Shown: positions 16,155 to 25,721 of the stretch, piece after piece
Layout: each line of letters starts with the position of its first letter
Position numbering within the stretch: position 1 is the stretch's first letter
Source of the DNA: WJJR01 sp964440935
GTDB lineage: Bacteria > Zixibacteria > MSB-5A5 > WJJR01
Length of the DNA stretch: 64,000 nt
Assembly (NCBI GenBank): GCA_964440935.1
Contig: CAYTTY010000009.1
Coordinates: 1 to 64,000 of the forward strand
Reading direction: 5' to 3'
The notes under the pieces: model-generated
The model's database searches: none
Told to the model about the DNA's origin: nothing
The model's input: only the letters and a program-made list of their open reading frames with translations
Translations under genes and position numbers: made by a program

Positions 16155-17198
16155 ATGCCGAAAATGGATTACCGTGCCGCTGGAGTGAATCTGGATACCG
16201 CCGATGAGGCCGTATCGCGCATCGCGGAGATGGCACGGACAACGTACACACCTGGGGTGCTGGCCGGGGTCGGACCGTTTTCCGGCCTGTTTCAACTCGA
16301 TGTAAGCAAGTACCGGGAGCCGGTGTTGGTGTCGAGCTGCGATGGGGTGGGGACCAAGCTGAAGCTGGCGATCCGCTGGGGACATCATCGCACAATCGGC
16401 GCCGATCTGGTGAACCATTGTGTCAACGATATCCTCACCTGCGGTGCCGAGCCGCTGGCGTTTCTGGACTACCTGGCTGTCGCGCGGATGGATGCCGACC
16501 AGGTGAGCGATGTGATGTCCGGCGTGGCTGAAGCGTGTCGCGAAAACAACATCGCGCTGATCGGCGGTGAGACGGCCGAGATGCCGGGGCTGTACAAACT
16601 CGGCGACTACGATCTCGCCGGATTCATCACCGGGATGGTTGAGAAGAGTGCCATTCTGGATGGTCAGGCGATTGAATCGGGGAATATGCTTGTTGGGCTG
16701 GAGTCGACCGGTCCGCATACGAATGGGTACTCGCTGGTTCGCCGCATCCTGTTCGACCAGGAGTCATTCGATCTGGATGACCGTCCCGAGGCATTAAAGG
16801 GGGCGACTGTCGGCGAGGCGGTCATGGCGGTCCATCGCTCGTACCGGTCGGTCGTGGACGCCTTGCGCGGAGAAGTCGACATTCGGGGCATGGCCCACAT
16901 CACCGGTGGCGGGGTGGAAGGCAATCTGGAGCGCATCCTGCCGGATAATTGCCAGGCGGCAGTCGATACGTCGAACTGGCCGGTCCTGCCGGTGTTTCGC
17001 TTTTTGCAGCATGTCGGCGGGGTGGAATCGACCGAAATGTATCGCGTCTTCAATATGGGAATCGGGTACATCATCGTGGTGGACAACGAGCAAGTGAAGC
17101 GGACGATTGAGCTCAGCGAGAGTGCCGGCGTGCCGGCGTATCAGATTGGCCACATCAGTCCGGGACCGCGCGGCGTGATCCTCTCGACGCCCTCCTAA
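16155..17198 (+). CDS. purM: Phosphoribosylformylglycinamidine cyclo-ligase (AIR synthetase)
   Basis: Fifth step of purine synthesis: ATP-dependent ring closure of FGAM to AIR. 347 aa, the standard length. Family hallmarks in order: MDYRAAGVNLDTADEAV, VSSCDGVGTKLKLA (nucleotide and Mg site), DLVNHCVNDILTCGAEPLAF, ALIGGETAEMPGLY, ESTGPHTNGYSLVR and the C-terminal GGGVEGNLERILP. GGAGGG (16140-16145) lies 9 nt before the ATG. It stands downstream of a long repeat block, without other pur genes in the window. Confidence 0.97.
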   Translation: MPKMDYRAAGVNLDTADEAVSRIAEMARTTYTPGVLAGVGPFSGLFQLDVSKYREPVLVSSCDGVGTKLKLAIRWGHHRTIGADLVNHCVNDILTCGAEPLAFLDYLAVARMDADQVSDVMSGVAEACRENNIALIGGETAEMPGLYKLGDYDLAGFITGMVEKSAILDGQAIESGNMLVGLESTGPHTNGYSLVRRILFDQESFDLDDRPEALKGATVGEAVMAVHRSYRSVVDALRGEVDIRGMAHITGGGVEGNLERILPDNCQAAVDTSNWPVLPVFRFLQHVGGVESTEMYRVFNMGIGYIIVVDNEQVKRTIELSESAGVPAYQIGHISPGPRGVILSTPS

Positions 17199-17279
17199 GG
17201 TGTATGACTTGCCGGCCACGAGAGCACCGTTGCTCATACATCTCCCAGTGTTGACAATCACAACGGCGCAGACAGCATC

Positions 17280-18863
17280 ATGACCGCATCGAAACTGCCG
17301 CAGGATATCTGGTTTGTCCGGCGACGAATGGTGGCGGCGGTATTGGCGGGTGGACTGCTGGCCGTGGCCTATCCACCGTTTCCCTTCGGATTCCTTGCTT
17401 ATCTGGCTCCGGCCATCGTACTGCTGTCGCTTGAGCATGCCGCTCCGCGTGTCGCCGCGCGACAGGGATTTGTGTTTGGACTGGTTCTCCATTCGGCCAC
17501 TCTCTACTGGATTGGCTGGGTCACCATTCCCGGGACGATTACTGTTGTTATCGTTCTGAGCTTCTATTTAGCAGTGGTTTTCGGCCTGTACGCTTTGCTT
17601 AAGGAGCGATATGGCCCACGTGCGATCTGGCTCTTCCCGGTGTTGTGGACCGCGCACGAGTACTTGCGGACGTTGGGAGACCTGGCCTTCCCTTGGAACA
17701 ACTTATCGCTGACGCAGGTGCGTTACATCGGATTGATTCAGTTTGCCGACCTGACCGGCGATCTGGGTGTGACGTTCTGGATCTGTTTGATCAATGTAAT
17801 TGCCGTGCGATTGGTGATTCATTGGGTGAATCCACGTATCGGCGGCGGTGGGGCATACGTATTGCCCCTAGGCTTGTTGTTCGCCCTACCGATGCTGTAT
17901 GGGCTGGAAACGATCAATCACATCAAGCCGGTCGAACAAGTTCGTGTAGCCGTTCTTCAGGGTGATATCAATTCGCACATGAAATGGGAAGAGGGATTTG
18001 TTGATCGCTCTTTTGCTGTGTACGAAACACAGACACGCGTAGCGGTGGAACACGGCGCCGAGTTGGTCGTGTGGCCGGAGACTGCGGCGCCGGTGTATTT
18101 GCGGGCAGAACAGAGTCATTGGCGACGTGTCCGGTCGCTGGCCAGGGAACTCGACTCGGAAATGCTGATCGGGACACTGGAGTACCGGGCACTTCCGGAA
18201 GGGGGATATCTCTCATACAATGCCGCGATCGGTCTCGACGAGGACGGATACGCGCCGGATTATCACGCCAAGCTGCACTTGGTGCCGTTGGGCGAGTGGA
18301 TTCCGTTTTCAGATCGGGTTCAGGTACTCAGGCAGCTCGAAGTGGGGGGAGCGCATTTTACGGCCGGCGAGCGTATCGTGCTGTTTGATCACCCCAACGG
18401 ACAATATGCGACGATGATCTGCTTTGAGTCGGTTTTTCCGGATATTGTGCGGCAACTGGTGAACCGAGGGGCGCGGTTTCTGGTTAATATTACAAATGAT
18501 GGGTGGTACGGATTTTCGTCCGGGCCGCCGCAACATGCCATGATTGCCGTCTATCGCGCCATCGAAACACGTCGCCCGATCGCCCGCTCGGCCAACACGG
18601 GAATTTCGCTGTTCATTGATCGGGCCGGACAGATGCACAAGGAAACCAGCCAATATGTCCCCGATATCGCCATCTTTGATTTGGGGCTGGGTCCCGTAGG
18701 ACATCGGACATTTTTCATGAAGTATGGTATGTACCTGGGGCGGCTGTGTACGCTCCTGTCGCTGATCGCGACGGTGCTGGCTGTCATCCTGACACGTTCA
18801 TCTGATTCAGGCGATGCGCCGCCGACCGCGACATTGCATGGAATGACGGAGCAAAGCCAATAA
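17280..18863 (+). CDS. lnt: Apolipoprotein N-acyltransferase
   Basis: Inner-membrane enzyme adding the third acyl chain to the N-terminal cysteine of lipoproteins, which is expected in diderms. 527 aa. The N-terminal ~220 residues have about seven hydrophobic helices. The periplasmic nitrilase-fold domain follows with the catalytic triad Glu267 (VVWPETAAP), Lys331 (YHAKLHLVPLGEW) and Cys381 (MICFESVFP), matching E. coli Glu267/Lys335/Cys387. A last helix (LGRLCTLLSLIATVLAVIL) closes the protein. The stop overlaps the next start by one base (TAATG), so the following propeller gene is probably translationally coupled. Confidence 0.95.
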   Translation: MTASKLPQDIWFVRRRMVAAVLAGGLLAVAYPPFPFGFLAYLAPAIVLLSLEHAAPRVAARQGFVFGLVLHSATLYWIGWVTIPGTITVVIVLSFYLAVVFGLYALLKERYGPRAIWLFPVLWTAHEYLRTLGDLAFPWNNLSLTQVRYIGLIQFADLTGDLGVTFWICLINVIAVRLVIHWVNPRIGGGGAYVLPLGLLFALPMLYGLETINHIKPVEQVRVAVLQGDINSHMKWEEGFVDRSFAVYETQTRVAVEHGAELVVWPETAAPVYLRAEQSHWRRVRSLARELDSEMLIGTLEYRALPEGGYLSYNAAIGLDEDGYAPDYHAKLHLVPLGEWIPFSDRVQVLRQLEVGGAHFTAGERIVLFDHPNGQYATMICFESVFPDIVRQLVNRGARFLVNITNDGWYGFSSGPPQHAMIAVYRAIETRRPIARSANTGISLFIDRAGQMHKETSQYVPDIAIFDLGLGPVGHRTFFMKYGMYLGRLCTLLSLIATVLAVILTRSSDSGDAPPTATLHGMTEQSQ

Positions 18864-21124
18864 TGATCATGATTCGTACCAGCGTTTGTCGCGCATGGAG
18901 CGTTGTCGGCTTGTGTACACTCGCCGTGTGCGGTGTCATCATTGCGATGAGCCATGATGTCACAGCGCTGGAACGGTCGGACTGGACCAACTATACGAAC
19001 ATCAACACGATCCGTGGTCTCGCCTCGCGGGGCGACACTATCTGGATGGCGACGACCGGGGGATTGGCTTATCTCCCTTCCGGTGAGTTTCAGGGGCCGG
19101 TTCGAATCACGAACCGGGAGGGATTGGGTGAGAATATCCTCGGATTTATTGAGTTCGGCCCGGGAGGGTCGGTGTGGACGGGAGGCTCATCCGGACGGCT
19201 GTCGCGTCGCTGGTCCGACATCGGGTGGTCGGTGTACCCGTTTGAAGACAACGATACGCCAATTCCGCTGAACTGTGCCGCTGCCGATACGAATGACTTT
19301 CTATGGGTAGGATCCAGCAGTGGACTGCACAAGTTCGACATCAATCGCAATGGCGGCGAGATCAAGGAAACGTACACACGGATCGGCAACTGGACATCCA
19401 GTACCGTCAACGATGTGTTGATCATCGATGATCGGATTTGGATCGTGGGCCCCGCTGGAATTGCCGTTGCCGATGTCAACGATCAGTTCTTGCTGGACCC
19501 GTCGCGTTGGACGACGTGGACCACGCCGGAGGGCGTGCTGTCGATTGCCTACTCGGCGGGAACCATGTGGATTGGAACGAGTAATGGTGTCTGGCAATTC
19601 GCTGGGGATGTCTCAACCGGGGAGGGCAGCTGGAGTCTCTCCGCTTTTGCGACCATCACGATCAACGACCTCTTCGGCGGACGAGACACGTTGTGGATCG
19701 CCACCGCGCGCGGATTGGGCCGGAGAGCGTCCGGCGCGTTTGAGAGTCCGCCGATATTGGGCACACCGAATCGGACGCTGACATCGGTCGTGCAATCGAG
19801 CGACGGTACTGTCTGGTGTGGGACAGCGGATGCCGGCGTTTTGCGTGTTGACGGGTTGTCGTGGGAACTGATTGCATTCGACGGTCCCATCGACAATGAC
19901 ATCACCGATCTGGCGGTCGATAATGACGAACGCATTTGGTGTGTGCATCCGGTTCGGGGACTCGACTTTCTCAACAACGGTGAATGGACGCATTTGGAGT
20001 ACACCGACGAGCTGGTGGGTCCGGGCGGACCGGCATCGGCCGTGGACGTTGCCCCTGACGGTGACATCTGGTTTGCGATGTGGGGCGGCGGCGGCATGCA
20101 GATCGATCCGGACAATCCGCTGACCGGCTACACACGTTACGACACATCGAACAGTTCGCTCATGTTCGTTGTCGATCCCGGCGGACCGAGCAACTACATC
20201 GTGGCCCGCGACGTCAATGTCGATGACAGCGGACGCGTCTGGTTTGCCAATGCGTTTGCCGATTCCGGCGTCCGGATCGCATACAACGACGATGGCTGCT
20301 GGGGACGGTTCGGGGAAGATGACGGTATCAGTTCCGGGGATATGCTGGTTGTCGATGGCCAGGCCGATCATTTGCTCCTCGGCTTTGCCAATTTGGGGCT
20401 CGGTGAATTTACCTATGGGCAGCCGCTGTGCAGCAACGGCCAGCCGGCCGGCAATAGCGGCGAATTGAGATTGAGACGTACCTTCGATGGATTGCCATCT
20501 GACCAGGTACAATCAATTCTGATTGATCGGGCTGATACGTTGTGGGTTGGGACTAACACGGGGTTAGTGCGATGGATTCCCGATTTGCGCGGCTTCTTCA
20601 GCGTACCGTTACCGTCGGAAGCCGGTTTGTCGATCAACGCCCTCGCTGCCGACGCCTTCAATACAATTTGGATCGGCACCGGCCGGGGATTGGTGGCACG
20701 CCGCAGCAACGGTGAGCTCGACTTCTACACACCGTTCAACTCGCCACTGGTGGGACGCGATGTTCGCAAAATCGCGATCGACGATCGTGAGGGAATTGCG
20801 TGGATCGCCACCGGTTCCGGGGTGAGCCGTATCGTCACCGGTGCAGCCCCTGTCGAGACGGCCGAACAGACGCTGGCGCTTCCGAATCCGTTTGAAATTG
20901 CCACGGGCGAGGCCCGTGAAGTCCGGTTCAACGCCCCGTTCGGGAGTCACGTGTACATCTATACCGTTTCCGGTGAACTGGTTGCCGATATGGATACATC
21001 GCAGGGATGGGACGGGCGGACCCGCGACGGTGGATTTGTCGCCTCCGGTATCTATCTCTTTGTGATCCGTGGGCCGAATGGCGATTATGGACGAGGCAAA
21101 CTGGCCGTGATTCAAACGCGCTAG
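18863..21124 (+). CDS. Secreted two-component-regulator-type propeller protein with C-terminal FlgD/sorting-like domain
   Basis: 753 aa. A Sec signal (SVVGLCTLAVCGVIIAMSHDVTA) is followed by roughly 10-14 short repeats of the Reg_prop type, e.g. GDTIWMATTGGLAYL, NDFLWVGSSSGLHKFD, DGTVWCGTADAGVLRVD and ADTLWVGTNTGLVRW. These should fold into one or two beta-propellers. The last ~85 residues (LALPNPFEIATGEAREVRF ... GWDGRTRDGGFVASGIYLF) look like the FlgD Ig-like or type IX/Por C-terminal sorting domain common in FCB-group secreted proteins. No histidine kinase follows, so it is an exported sensor-like or structural propeller, not a hybrid kinase. It overlaps lnt by one base. Confidence 0.75.
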   Translation: MIMIRTSVCRAWSVVGLCTLAVCGVIIAMSHDVTALERSDWTNYTNINTIRGLASRGDTIWMATTGGLAYLPSGEFQGPVRITNREGLGENILGFIEFGPGGSVWTGGSSGRLSRRWSDIGWSVYPFEDNDTPIPLNCAAADTNDFLWVGSSSGLHKFDINRNGGEIKETYTRIGNWTSSTVNDVLIIDDRIWIVGPAGIAVADVNDQFLLDPSRWTTWTTPEGVLSIAYSAGTMWIGTSNGVWQFAGDVSTGEGSWSLSAFATITINDLFGGRDTLWIATARGLGRRASGAFESPPILGTPNRTLTSVVQSSDGTVWCGTADAGVLRVDGLSWELIAFDGPIDNDITDLAVDNDERIWCVHPVRGLDFLNNGEWTHLEYTDELVGPGGPASAVDVAPDGDIWFAMWGGGGMQIDPDNPLTGYTRYDTSNSSLMFVVDPGGPSNYIVARDVNVDDSGRVWFANAFADSGVRIAYNDDGCWGRFGEDDGISSGDMLVVDGQADHLLLGFANLGLGEFTYGQPLCSNGQPAGNSGELRLRRTFDGLPSDQVQSILIDRADTLWVGTNTGLVRWIPDLRGFFSVPLPSEAGLSINALAADAFNTIWIGTGRGLVARRSNGELDFYTPFNSPLVGRDVRKIAIDDREGIAWIATGSGVSRIVTGAAPVETAEQTLALPNPFEIATGEAREVRFNAPFGSHVYIYTVSGELVADMDTSQGWDGRTRDGGFVASGIYLFVIRGPNGDYGRGKLAVIQTR

Positions 21125-21133
21125 GTGAGTATC

Positions 21134-22141
21134 ATGACCGTTGCAACACATGAACGACCTGCTCCCGGTGTCTGCTGGACATACCGTCCGGACGAGGTCC
21201 CGGATCATCTACTGACTCTCATCGAGAGTGACAGTGATGTCTCGGCGTCGCCGTATATCACGCCGCGGTGGAGCCATTTCTGGGAACGCGCTTGGAAGGA
21301 CACGACGGCTGATTTCTGGGTGCTCGGATCGCAAGATGGTGGCGTCTTGGCAGTGTGGACGGTCAAACGGCGCCGGTGGAAATGGGACTGGGTGTTGTGC
21401 CAGCCGTATGGCACGGCGGGCGTCTTTCACTCCTCGGATTGGGACAGTCGCGATATCGAGTTGCTGACCGATGTGCTCATGAGCACCGCCGGTGACCAAT
21501 GTGTTCAGGTAACGCTCTCAGGTAACGTCCCCGAGATTGCACTGAAGGGCTGGACGGTAAGGGCTCACGAGTTCTCGTCGTGGGTGTATGACGATGTGGA
21601 TCGGCAATCTCAAACATTCCTCAATGACATTTCCGACAATCATCGCCGCAACATCGAGAAGGGCCGGGTTCTCAATCCCGAGATCAGCATGATCTACGGG
21701 CCGGCGGAAGTCGAGCGTATGCAGTCAGAGGTTCAGTCGCGTCGCGACAAAGACTCACGCATTGTGCTGGAGGCGAAACTGGGACCGCTGTTCGCCGAAG
21801 TGTTCGCCGGGTCGCGGGAAATGAAGTGGTATGCTGCGTGGCATGAGGGGCATTGTGCTGCGACTTGCCTGTGGCTGAGGCGAGGCAACCACGCTGTCTA
21901 TCTCGATGGGGCCGTTGACAATCGGTCGGCCGGGACCGGTATCAACCACTATCTCTTCGCGCATGCTCTGACCGACTTGCACAACGCCGGGGTGCGTCTC
22001 GTTGATTTCGGGGGTGGACCACAAGGTCAGACCTCCAGCGGTTTGGCCCGCTTCAAGGAAGGATGGGGGGCGCAGCCGGTTACGCGACGGGAGTTGGTGC
22101 TCCGCACTCCGCTTTACAATCTCGTCCGGCGAATCGTCTAG
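21134..22141 (+). CDS. GNAT/FemAB-like acyltransferase (BioF2-type), probably glycan- or peptide-modifying
   Basis: 335 aa. The second half carries the GNAT fold seen in FemAB-like and Acetyltransf_6 proteins: NHRRNIEKGRVL, then KWYAAWHEGHCAATCLWLRRGNHAVYLDGAV, then the TGINHYLFAHALTDLHNAGVR region and VDFGGGPQGQTSSGLARFKEGWGA, a very typical ending. Such proteins transfer amino-acyl or acyl groups and often sit in polysaccharide clusters, as here before three glycosyltransferases. The ATG at 21134 is preceded by TAGGTGAG. A GTG at 21125 (three more residues) overlaps the Shine-Dalgarno. Confidence 0.75.
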   Translation: MTVATHERPAPGVCWTYRPDEVPDHLLTLIESDSDVSASPYITPRWSHFWERAWKDTTADFWVLGSQDGGVLAVWTVKRRRWKWDWVLCQPYGTAGVFHSSDWDSRDIELLTDVLMSTAGDQCVQVTLSGNVPEIALKGWTVRAHEFSSWVYDDVDRQSQTFLNDISDNHRRNIEKGRVLNPEISMIYGPAEVERMQSEVQSRRDKDSRIVLEAKLGPLFAEVFAGSREMKWYAAWHEGHCAATCLWLRRGNHAVYLDGAVDNRSAGTGINHYLFAHALTDLHNAGVRLVDFGGGPQGQTSSGLARFKEGWGAQPVTRRELVLRTPLYNLVRRIV

Positions 22142-22186
22142 TGACCTCATGCCAACGGGCGTGTATCCTGAGATGGGATAGGCGCC

Positions 22187-23317
22187 ATGACAAAACACAT
22201 TCTCGAACGACCACCAAAAATTGTGATACTGGGAGAAGCTGCGGCGGTGCACACGCGCCGTTGGGTTGAGCACTTTCGCAGTATGGGCTGGACAGTGCGG
22301 TGGATGTCATTTGCACCGACTCAGAATATCGCCGGCGTTGAGGAGATTCCACAGTTAGCCGACCGCAAGGCACTCGCGATCTGGAAAGCGCGCACACACG
22401 TGGGTGATGAGATTGACGGGTTCGATCCGGATATCATCAATGCGCTGTTCTTGCCCGATTATGGGTGGCTGGCGTGTCTGACCAAACGGCGTCCGCTCGC
22501 CGTGTCGGCGTGGGGATCGGATGTGCTGCTGGCGCCTCGAAAGTCGATTCTGCATCGGTGGCGGATTCAATATGTCATGCGGCGATCTGACTGGTTGTTT
22601 TGCGATGCCGACGTACTTCGTGACCGGATGGCCGGGTTGGGGGCCAAACGCGAAAAGATCCGTGTTGTACCGCTCGGGGTCACCGATGAGTGGCTAAAGA
22701 TTGGACATACACGACCGCAGATTTCGGATCGGCTGATTCATGTCGTGACCAACCGCCGGCTCGAACCGCTCTACCGGGTTGATACATTTATTCGCGCGAT
22801 GCGGTCGATTGAATCAGATAGACCCGGCGAGTTTCGCTTCACGGTCGTCGGGGATGGGTCACAGCGCGCAGAGTTGGAGTCATTGGCTCGGGAATTGGGT
22901 GTTCATGATCGCATTGATTTTATGGGGGTATTATCTGAAGATAAATTACGGTCGGTGATGACCGATGCCGATATCTTTGTATCCTGCTCCTCATCGGATG
23001 GCACTTCGGTATCGTTGCTCGAGGCGATGGCCGCCGGTGTCTTTCCGATTGTGACCGATCTACCCGCCAATCGCGAATGGCTGACGCCTGGTGAAACCGG
23101 TGTTCTGTTTCCGGTGGGCGATCATGAACGTCTCGCCCGTGCGATCATTGATTCCGCACATGATTCGGAGAAGCGCACACAGGCAACACAGCGCAACCAT
23201 GAACTGGTATCGCAACGTGCGCGCTGGGTAGATAACATGGCCCAAGTCGAAGACGATTTACTGCGCCTGATCGCCGAGCATCAACAATCGCGGACAGCAA
23301 GGCCGGCACGCTCATGA
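22187..23317 (+). CDS. Glycosyltransferase family 4
   Basis: 376 aa GT-B protein. The N-terminal half begins PPKIVILGEAAAVHTRRWVEHF. The C-terminal nucleotide-sugar half contains the GT4 signatures VVGDGSQRAELESLARELG and DRIDFMGVLSEDKL, and the EX7E-type stretch SSSDGTSVSLLEAMAAGVFPIVTD. It transfers a sugar from an activated donor; donor and acceptor cannot be told. It overlaps the next GT4 gene by 4 nt (ATGA), so the two are co-translated. Confidence 0.9.
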   Translation: MTKHILERPPKIVILGEAAAVHTRRWVEHFRSMGWTVRWMSFAPTQNIAGVEEIPQLADRKALAIWKARTHVGDEIDGFDPDIINALFLPDYGWLACLTKRRPLAVSAWGSDVLLAPRKSILHRWRIQYVMRRSDWLFCDADVLRDRMAGLGAKREKIRVVPLGVTDEWLKIGHTRPQISDRLIHVVTNRRLEPLYRVDTFIRAMRSIESDRPGEFRFTVVGDGSQRAELESLARELGVHDRIDFMGVLSEDKLRSVMTDADIFVSCSSSDGTSVSLLEAMAAGVFPIVTDLPANREWLTPGETGVLFPVGDHERLARAIIDSAHDSEKRTQATQRNHELVSQRARWVDNMAQVEDDLLRLIAEHQQSRTARPARS

Positions 23318-24588
23318 TGAAACGTCGTCTGCTCATGATTGCATACTATTTCCCGCCGATGGGGATGGGGGGCGTGCAGCGGCCGTTGAAGTTTGCGAAG
23401 TATCTGCCCGAGTTTGGGTGGGATGTGACGGTCATTACGGCGCCGCTGGGAGAGTATCTTGCCATTGATGAGACGTTGCTTGACGATCTCCCGGCGAGCG
23501 TGGAAGTGATCAGGGTGAAGTCACTCGATCCATCGCGGTCGATGAAGCAACGTACGTACGTGTCGGATGATTCAACGCTGAGTCGAACGCTCTCCATGAT
23601 CGTTGAGAAGATGCGGCAGTGGGCACGTTGGCCGGACGGGAAGATTCACTTTGGCCGTGTTGCGGCTCGCGAGGCGATGCGATTGTCCGACAATCGGCGA
23701 TTCGACGCTGTCTACACAACATCACCGCCGCCGTCGATACACATGGCAGGGCGAGATATACAGAGTGACTTGAAAATTCCATGGGTAGCTGATTTTCGTG
23801 ATCCTTGGCTGGTGTCTGCAGACGATTGGGGACCAACCCGGATTCACCGGAACCGCGCAGAGAGTCTCCGTGCGAAGTTCCTGCATCATGCTGATCATGT
23901 CCTCGTTATGAATTATCTGGTTGCCGACACATTCAATACGGTCAGTTCACTGCAAGGGCTCTCGATTATACCCAACGGATACGATGAAGCCGATTTTGCT
24001 GATGCGAATATTGCCGGGACTGACGGCGACTTCGTCGTTGCTTACTACGGAACGGTGAGCCCGCAGACCGACATTCATCCGGTGCTGGATGTGATCGAAG
24101 AATTCACGGCCCGTTGTCCACAGCGACCGGTACGCCTCAAACATATTGGTATAACAGCCGGAATGAAGGGCATCTCACATCCGGCCTATGAGTGCCTGGG
24201 GTACTTGCCGCATAAGGAGGCCATCGCACAGTTGTGCGCTGCCGATGCCGTTGTTATCACGCTGGATTCTGACCCCGGACTGCGCATGACCATTCCCGGT
24301 CGTACGTACGAGATTCTGCGATCTCTCCGTCCGATACTCGTGATTGCTCCAGAAACTTCGATTCTCGCTCAAGTGCTGATGCCATGTCACGGTGTGTGGA
24401 CGTGCGACTTCGGGGATCGGGAGTGCGGCCTCAATGCTCTGGATCAGATCGAACGCCTGGGTCACCGCGTGCCGGCACGCACTGTTAAATCGATTGAGCG
24501 GTTTGACCGCAGGGCACAGGCGTTTCGGCTGGCCGAGGTCCTCGACACGCTCGCTGCATCAGCCGAGAAAGGAAGAGGATCGAAGTGA
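23314..24588 (+). CDS. Glycosyltransferase family 4 (WcaI-like N-terminus)
   Basis: 424 aa. The start MMKRRLLMIAYYFPPMGMGGVQRPLKFAKYL is typical of GT4 enzymes with a PPxxGGVQR acceptor loop. The C-terminal domain has VVAYYGTVSPQTDIHPVLDV, HIGITAGMKGISHP and a donor-site region around PGRTYEILRSLRPILVIAPE. Some residues of the canonical EX7E motif are replaced (the second half reads GRTYEILRSLRPIL), as in several WcaI-like members. The start overlaps the upstream GT4 stop and the stop overlaps the GT2 start (GTGA), forming one tightly coupled unit. Confidence 0.87.
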   Translation: MMKRRLLMIAYYFPPMGMGGVQRPLKFAKYLPEFGWDVTVITAPLGEYLAIDETLLDDLPASVEVIRVKSLDPSRSMKQRTYVSDDSTLSRTLSMIVEKMRQWARWPDGKIHFGRVAAREAMRLSDNRRFDAVYTTSPPPSIHMAGRDIQSDLKIPWVADFRDPWLVSADDWGPTRIHRNRAESLRAKFLHHADHVLVMNYLVADTFNTVSSLQGLSIIPNGYDEADFADANIAGTDGDFVVAYYGTVSPQTDIHPVLDVIEEFTARCPQRPVRLKHIGITAGMKGISHPAYECLGYLPHKEAIAQLCAADAVVITLDSDPGLRMTIPGRTYEILRSLRPILVIAPETSILAQVLMPCHGVWTCDFGDRECGLNALDQIERLGHRVPARTVKSIERFDRRAQAFRLAEVLDTLAASAEKGRGSK

Positions 24589-25460
24589 GTTCTTCGGTCC
24601 CCGTCGGCGTGATCATTGTCACGTACAATTCGGCCGATGTCATCGAGCCGTGTCTGGAATCGTTGAAGACCGCCTCGAAACATCCACTGAATGTCGTTGT
24701 CGTTGACAATGCCTCGACCGATGGCACGCCCTACTTTGTGGCCGATCACTTTCCAAAGGTGACGATAGTCCGCAATCCGAGAAACTTCTATTACGCCAAA
24801 GCCAACAATCAGGGTCTGGTCCACACGGGCCAATCCGACGTGCTGTTGCTCAATCCCGATGTTGTGTTTCCGGTTGACGGTGTCGATGAAATGCGACGGA
24901 TTCTCCATTCCGATGATTCGATTGCAGCGGTCGCGCCGCGTCTGGTTGATCCCGCGGGGAAGCGTCAGCAGTCATTGCGGGAATTGCCGGGACTCGATAC
25001 ACTGTGGTACGATCTCTTAGGTCTTTCTTTCCTGTTCAGAGGATCGACGCGTTTTGACCGCTGGCGGATGGGGTATTTCAATGGACGCGAGCCGCGGGAT
25101 GTCGAGCAACCAATGGCCAGCTGTTTACTGATTCGACATTCCGTGATTGCGAAAATCGGCCTGTTCGATGAGCGGTATCCGATGTTCTTCAATGACGTTG
25201 ATTGGTGCAAACGCGTGAACAATCGTGGCTGGCGCGTTCGCTACACACCTGATGTCATGGTGCGACATGTCGGCGGCGCCTCGACGCGTAAACGCAAAGT
25301 CAAGATGGTCTGGATGTCGCATGCGGCGTATTATCGGTATCTGCGGCAGTACAATTGCCGTCCGCTGCATAAACGCATCGCGCTGTGGCTGACCGCGCCC
25401 TTTTTGTGGCTGGCGGCAGTGGCGCGGAGTGTGTGGTGGGGGGTGTTTAAACGAAATTAG
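24585..25460 (+). CDS. Glycosyltransferase family 2 (rhamnosyltransferase/WbbL-like)
   Basis: 291 aa GT-A enzyme. VGVIIVTYNSADVIEPCLESL (residues ~5-25) binds the UDP/dTDP-sugar. VVVVDNASTDGTPYFV and VLLLNPDVVFPVDG give the metal-binding DxD-equivalent NPD. ASCLLIRHSVIAKIGLFDERYPMFFNDVDWCKRV is the acceptor and catalytic-base region typical of WbbL-like rhamnosyltransferases. A hydrophobic C-terminal helix (LWLTAPFLWLAAVARSVWWG) probably anchors it to the membrane. The start is GTG within a 4-nt overlap with the previous gene. Confidence 0.9.
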   Translation: MSSSVPVGVIIVTYNSADVIEPCLESLKTASKHPLNVVVVDNASTDGTPYFVADHFPKVTIVRNPRNFYYAKANNQGLVHTGQSDVLLLNPDVVFPVDGVDEMRRILHSDDSIAAVAPRLVDPAGKRQQSLRELPGLDTLWYDLLGLSFLFRGSTRFDRWRMGYFNGREPRDVEQPMASCLLIRHSVIAKIGLFDERYPMFFNDVDWCKRVNNRGWRVRYTPDVMVRHVGGASTRKRKVKMVWMSHAAYYRYLRQYNCRPLHKRIALWLTAPFLWLAAVARSVWWGVFKRN

Positions 25461-25497
25461 GAGACGCCTTGCCCGGCGCGGTAGGTTCCCCGGGCTC

Positions 25498-25682
25498 ACG
25501 GGCGTGTTGAAAAGGCCTGAGTCGCAGTCCGAACGCACGTTGACGAGACAATCATTCGTAGGGGCGTACTGAGTACGCCCGCACCCGCAACGGTTTACGC
25601 GAAAGGGGCGTATTCAATACGCCGCTACAATTGCATGTTCTCAGCAATGTAGCGCCTTTTTGAACGCACCCTCACGCCCGGT
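25498..25682 (+). repeat. Modular repeat with GGGCGTACTGAGTACGCCC-type core (copy 2)
   Basis: Shell ends are acgggcgtgttgaaaaggcc (25498-25517) and gcctttttgaacgcaccctc (25653-25672). Two small palindromes lie inside, GGGGCGTACTGAGTACGCCC (25561-25580) and GGGGCGTATTCAATACGCC (25605-25623). It fills the 261-bp gap between the convergent GT2 and protease genes and may act as their terminator region. Confidence 0.75.
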
Positions 25683-25721
25683 GCTACGTTGTGTCGCCGC
25701 TACGCGACTTGGCGATCAAGC

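Noticed and set aside
19613..20512. A 299-codon minus-strand frame opposite the propeller gene
   Set aside because: Shadow of a repetitive beta-propeller coding region with no start signal.
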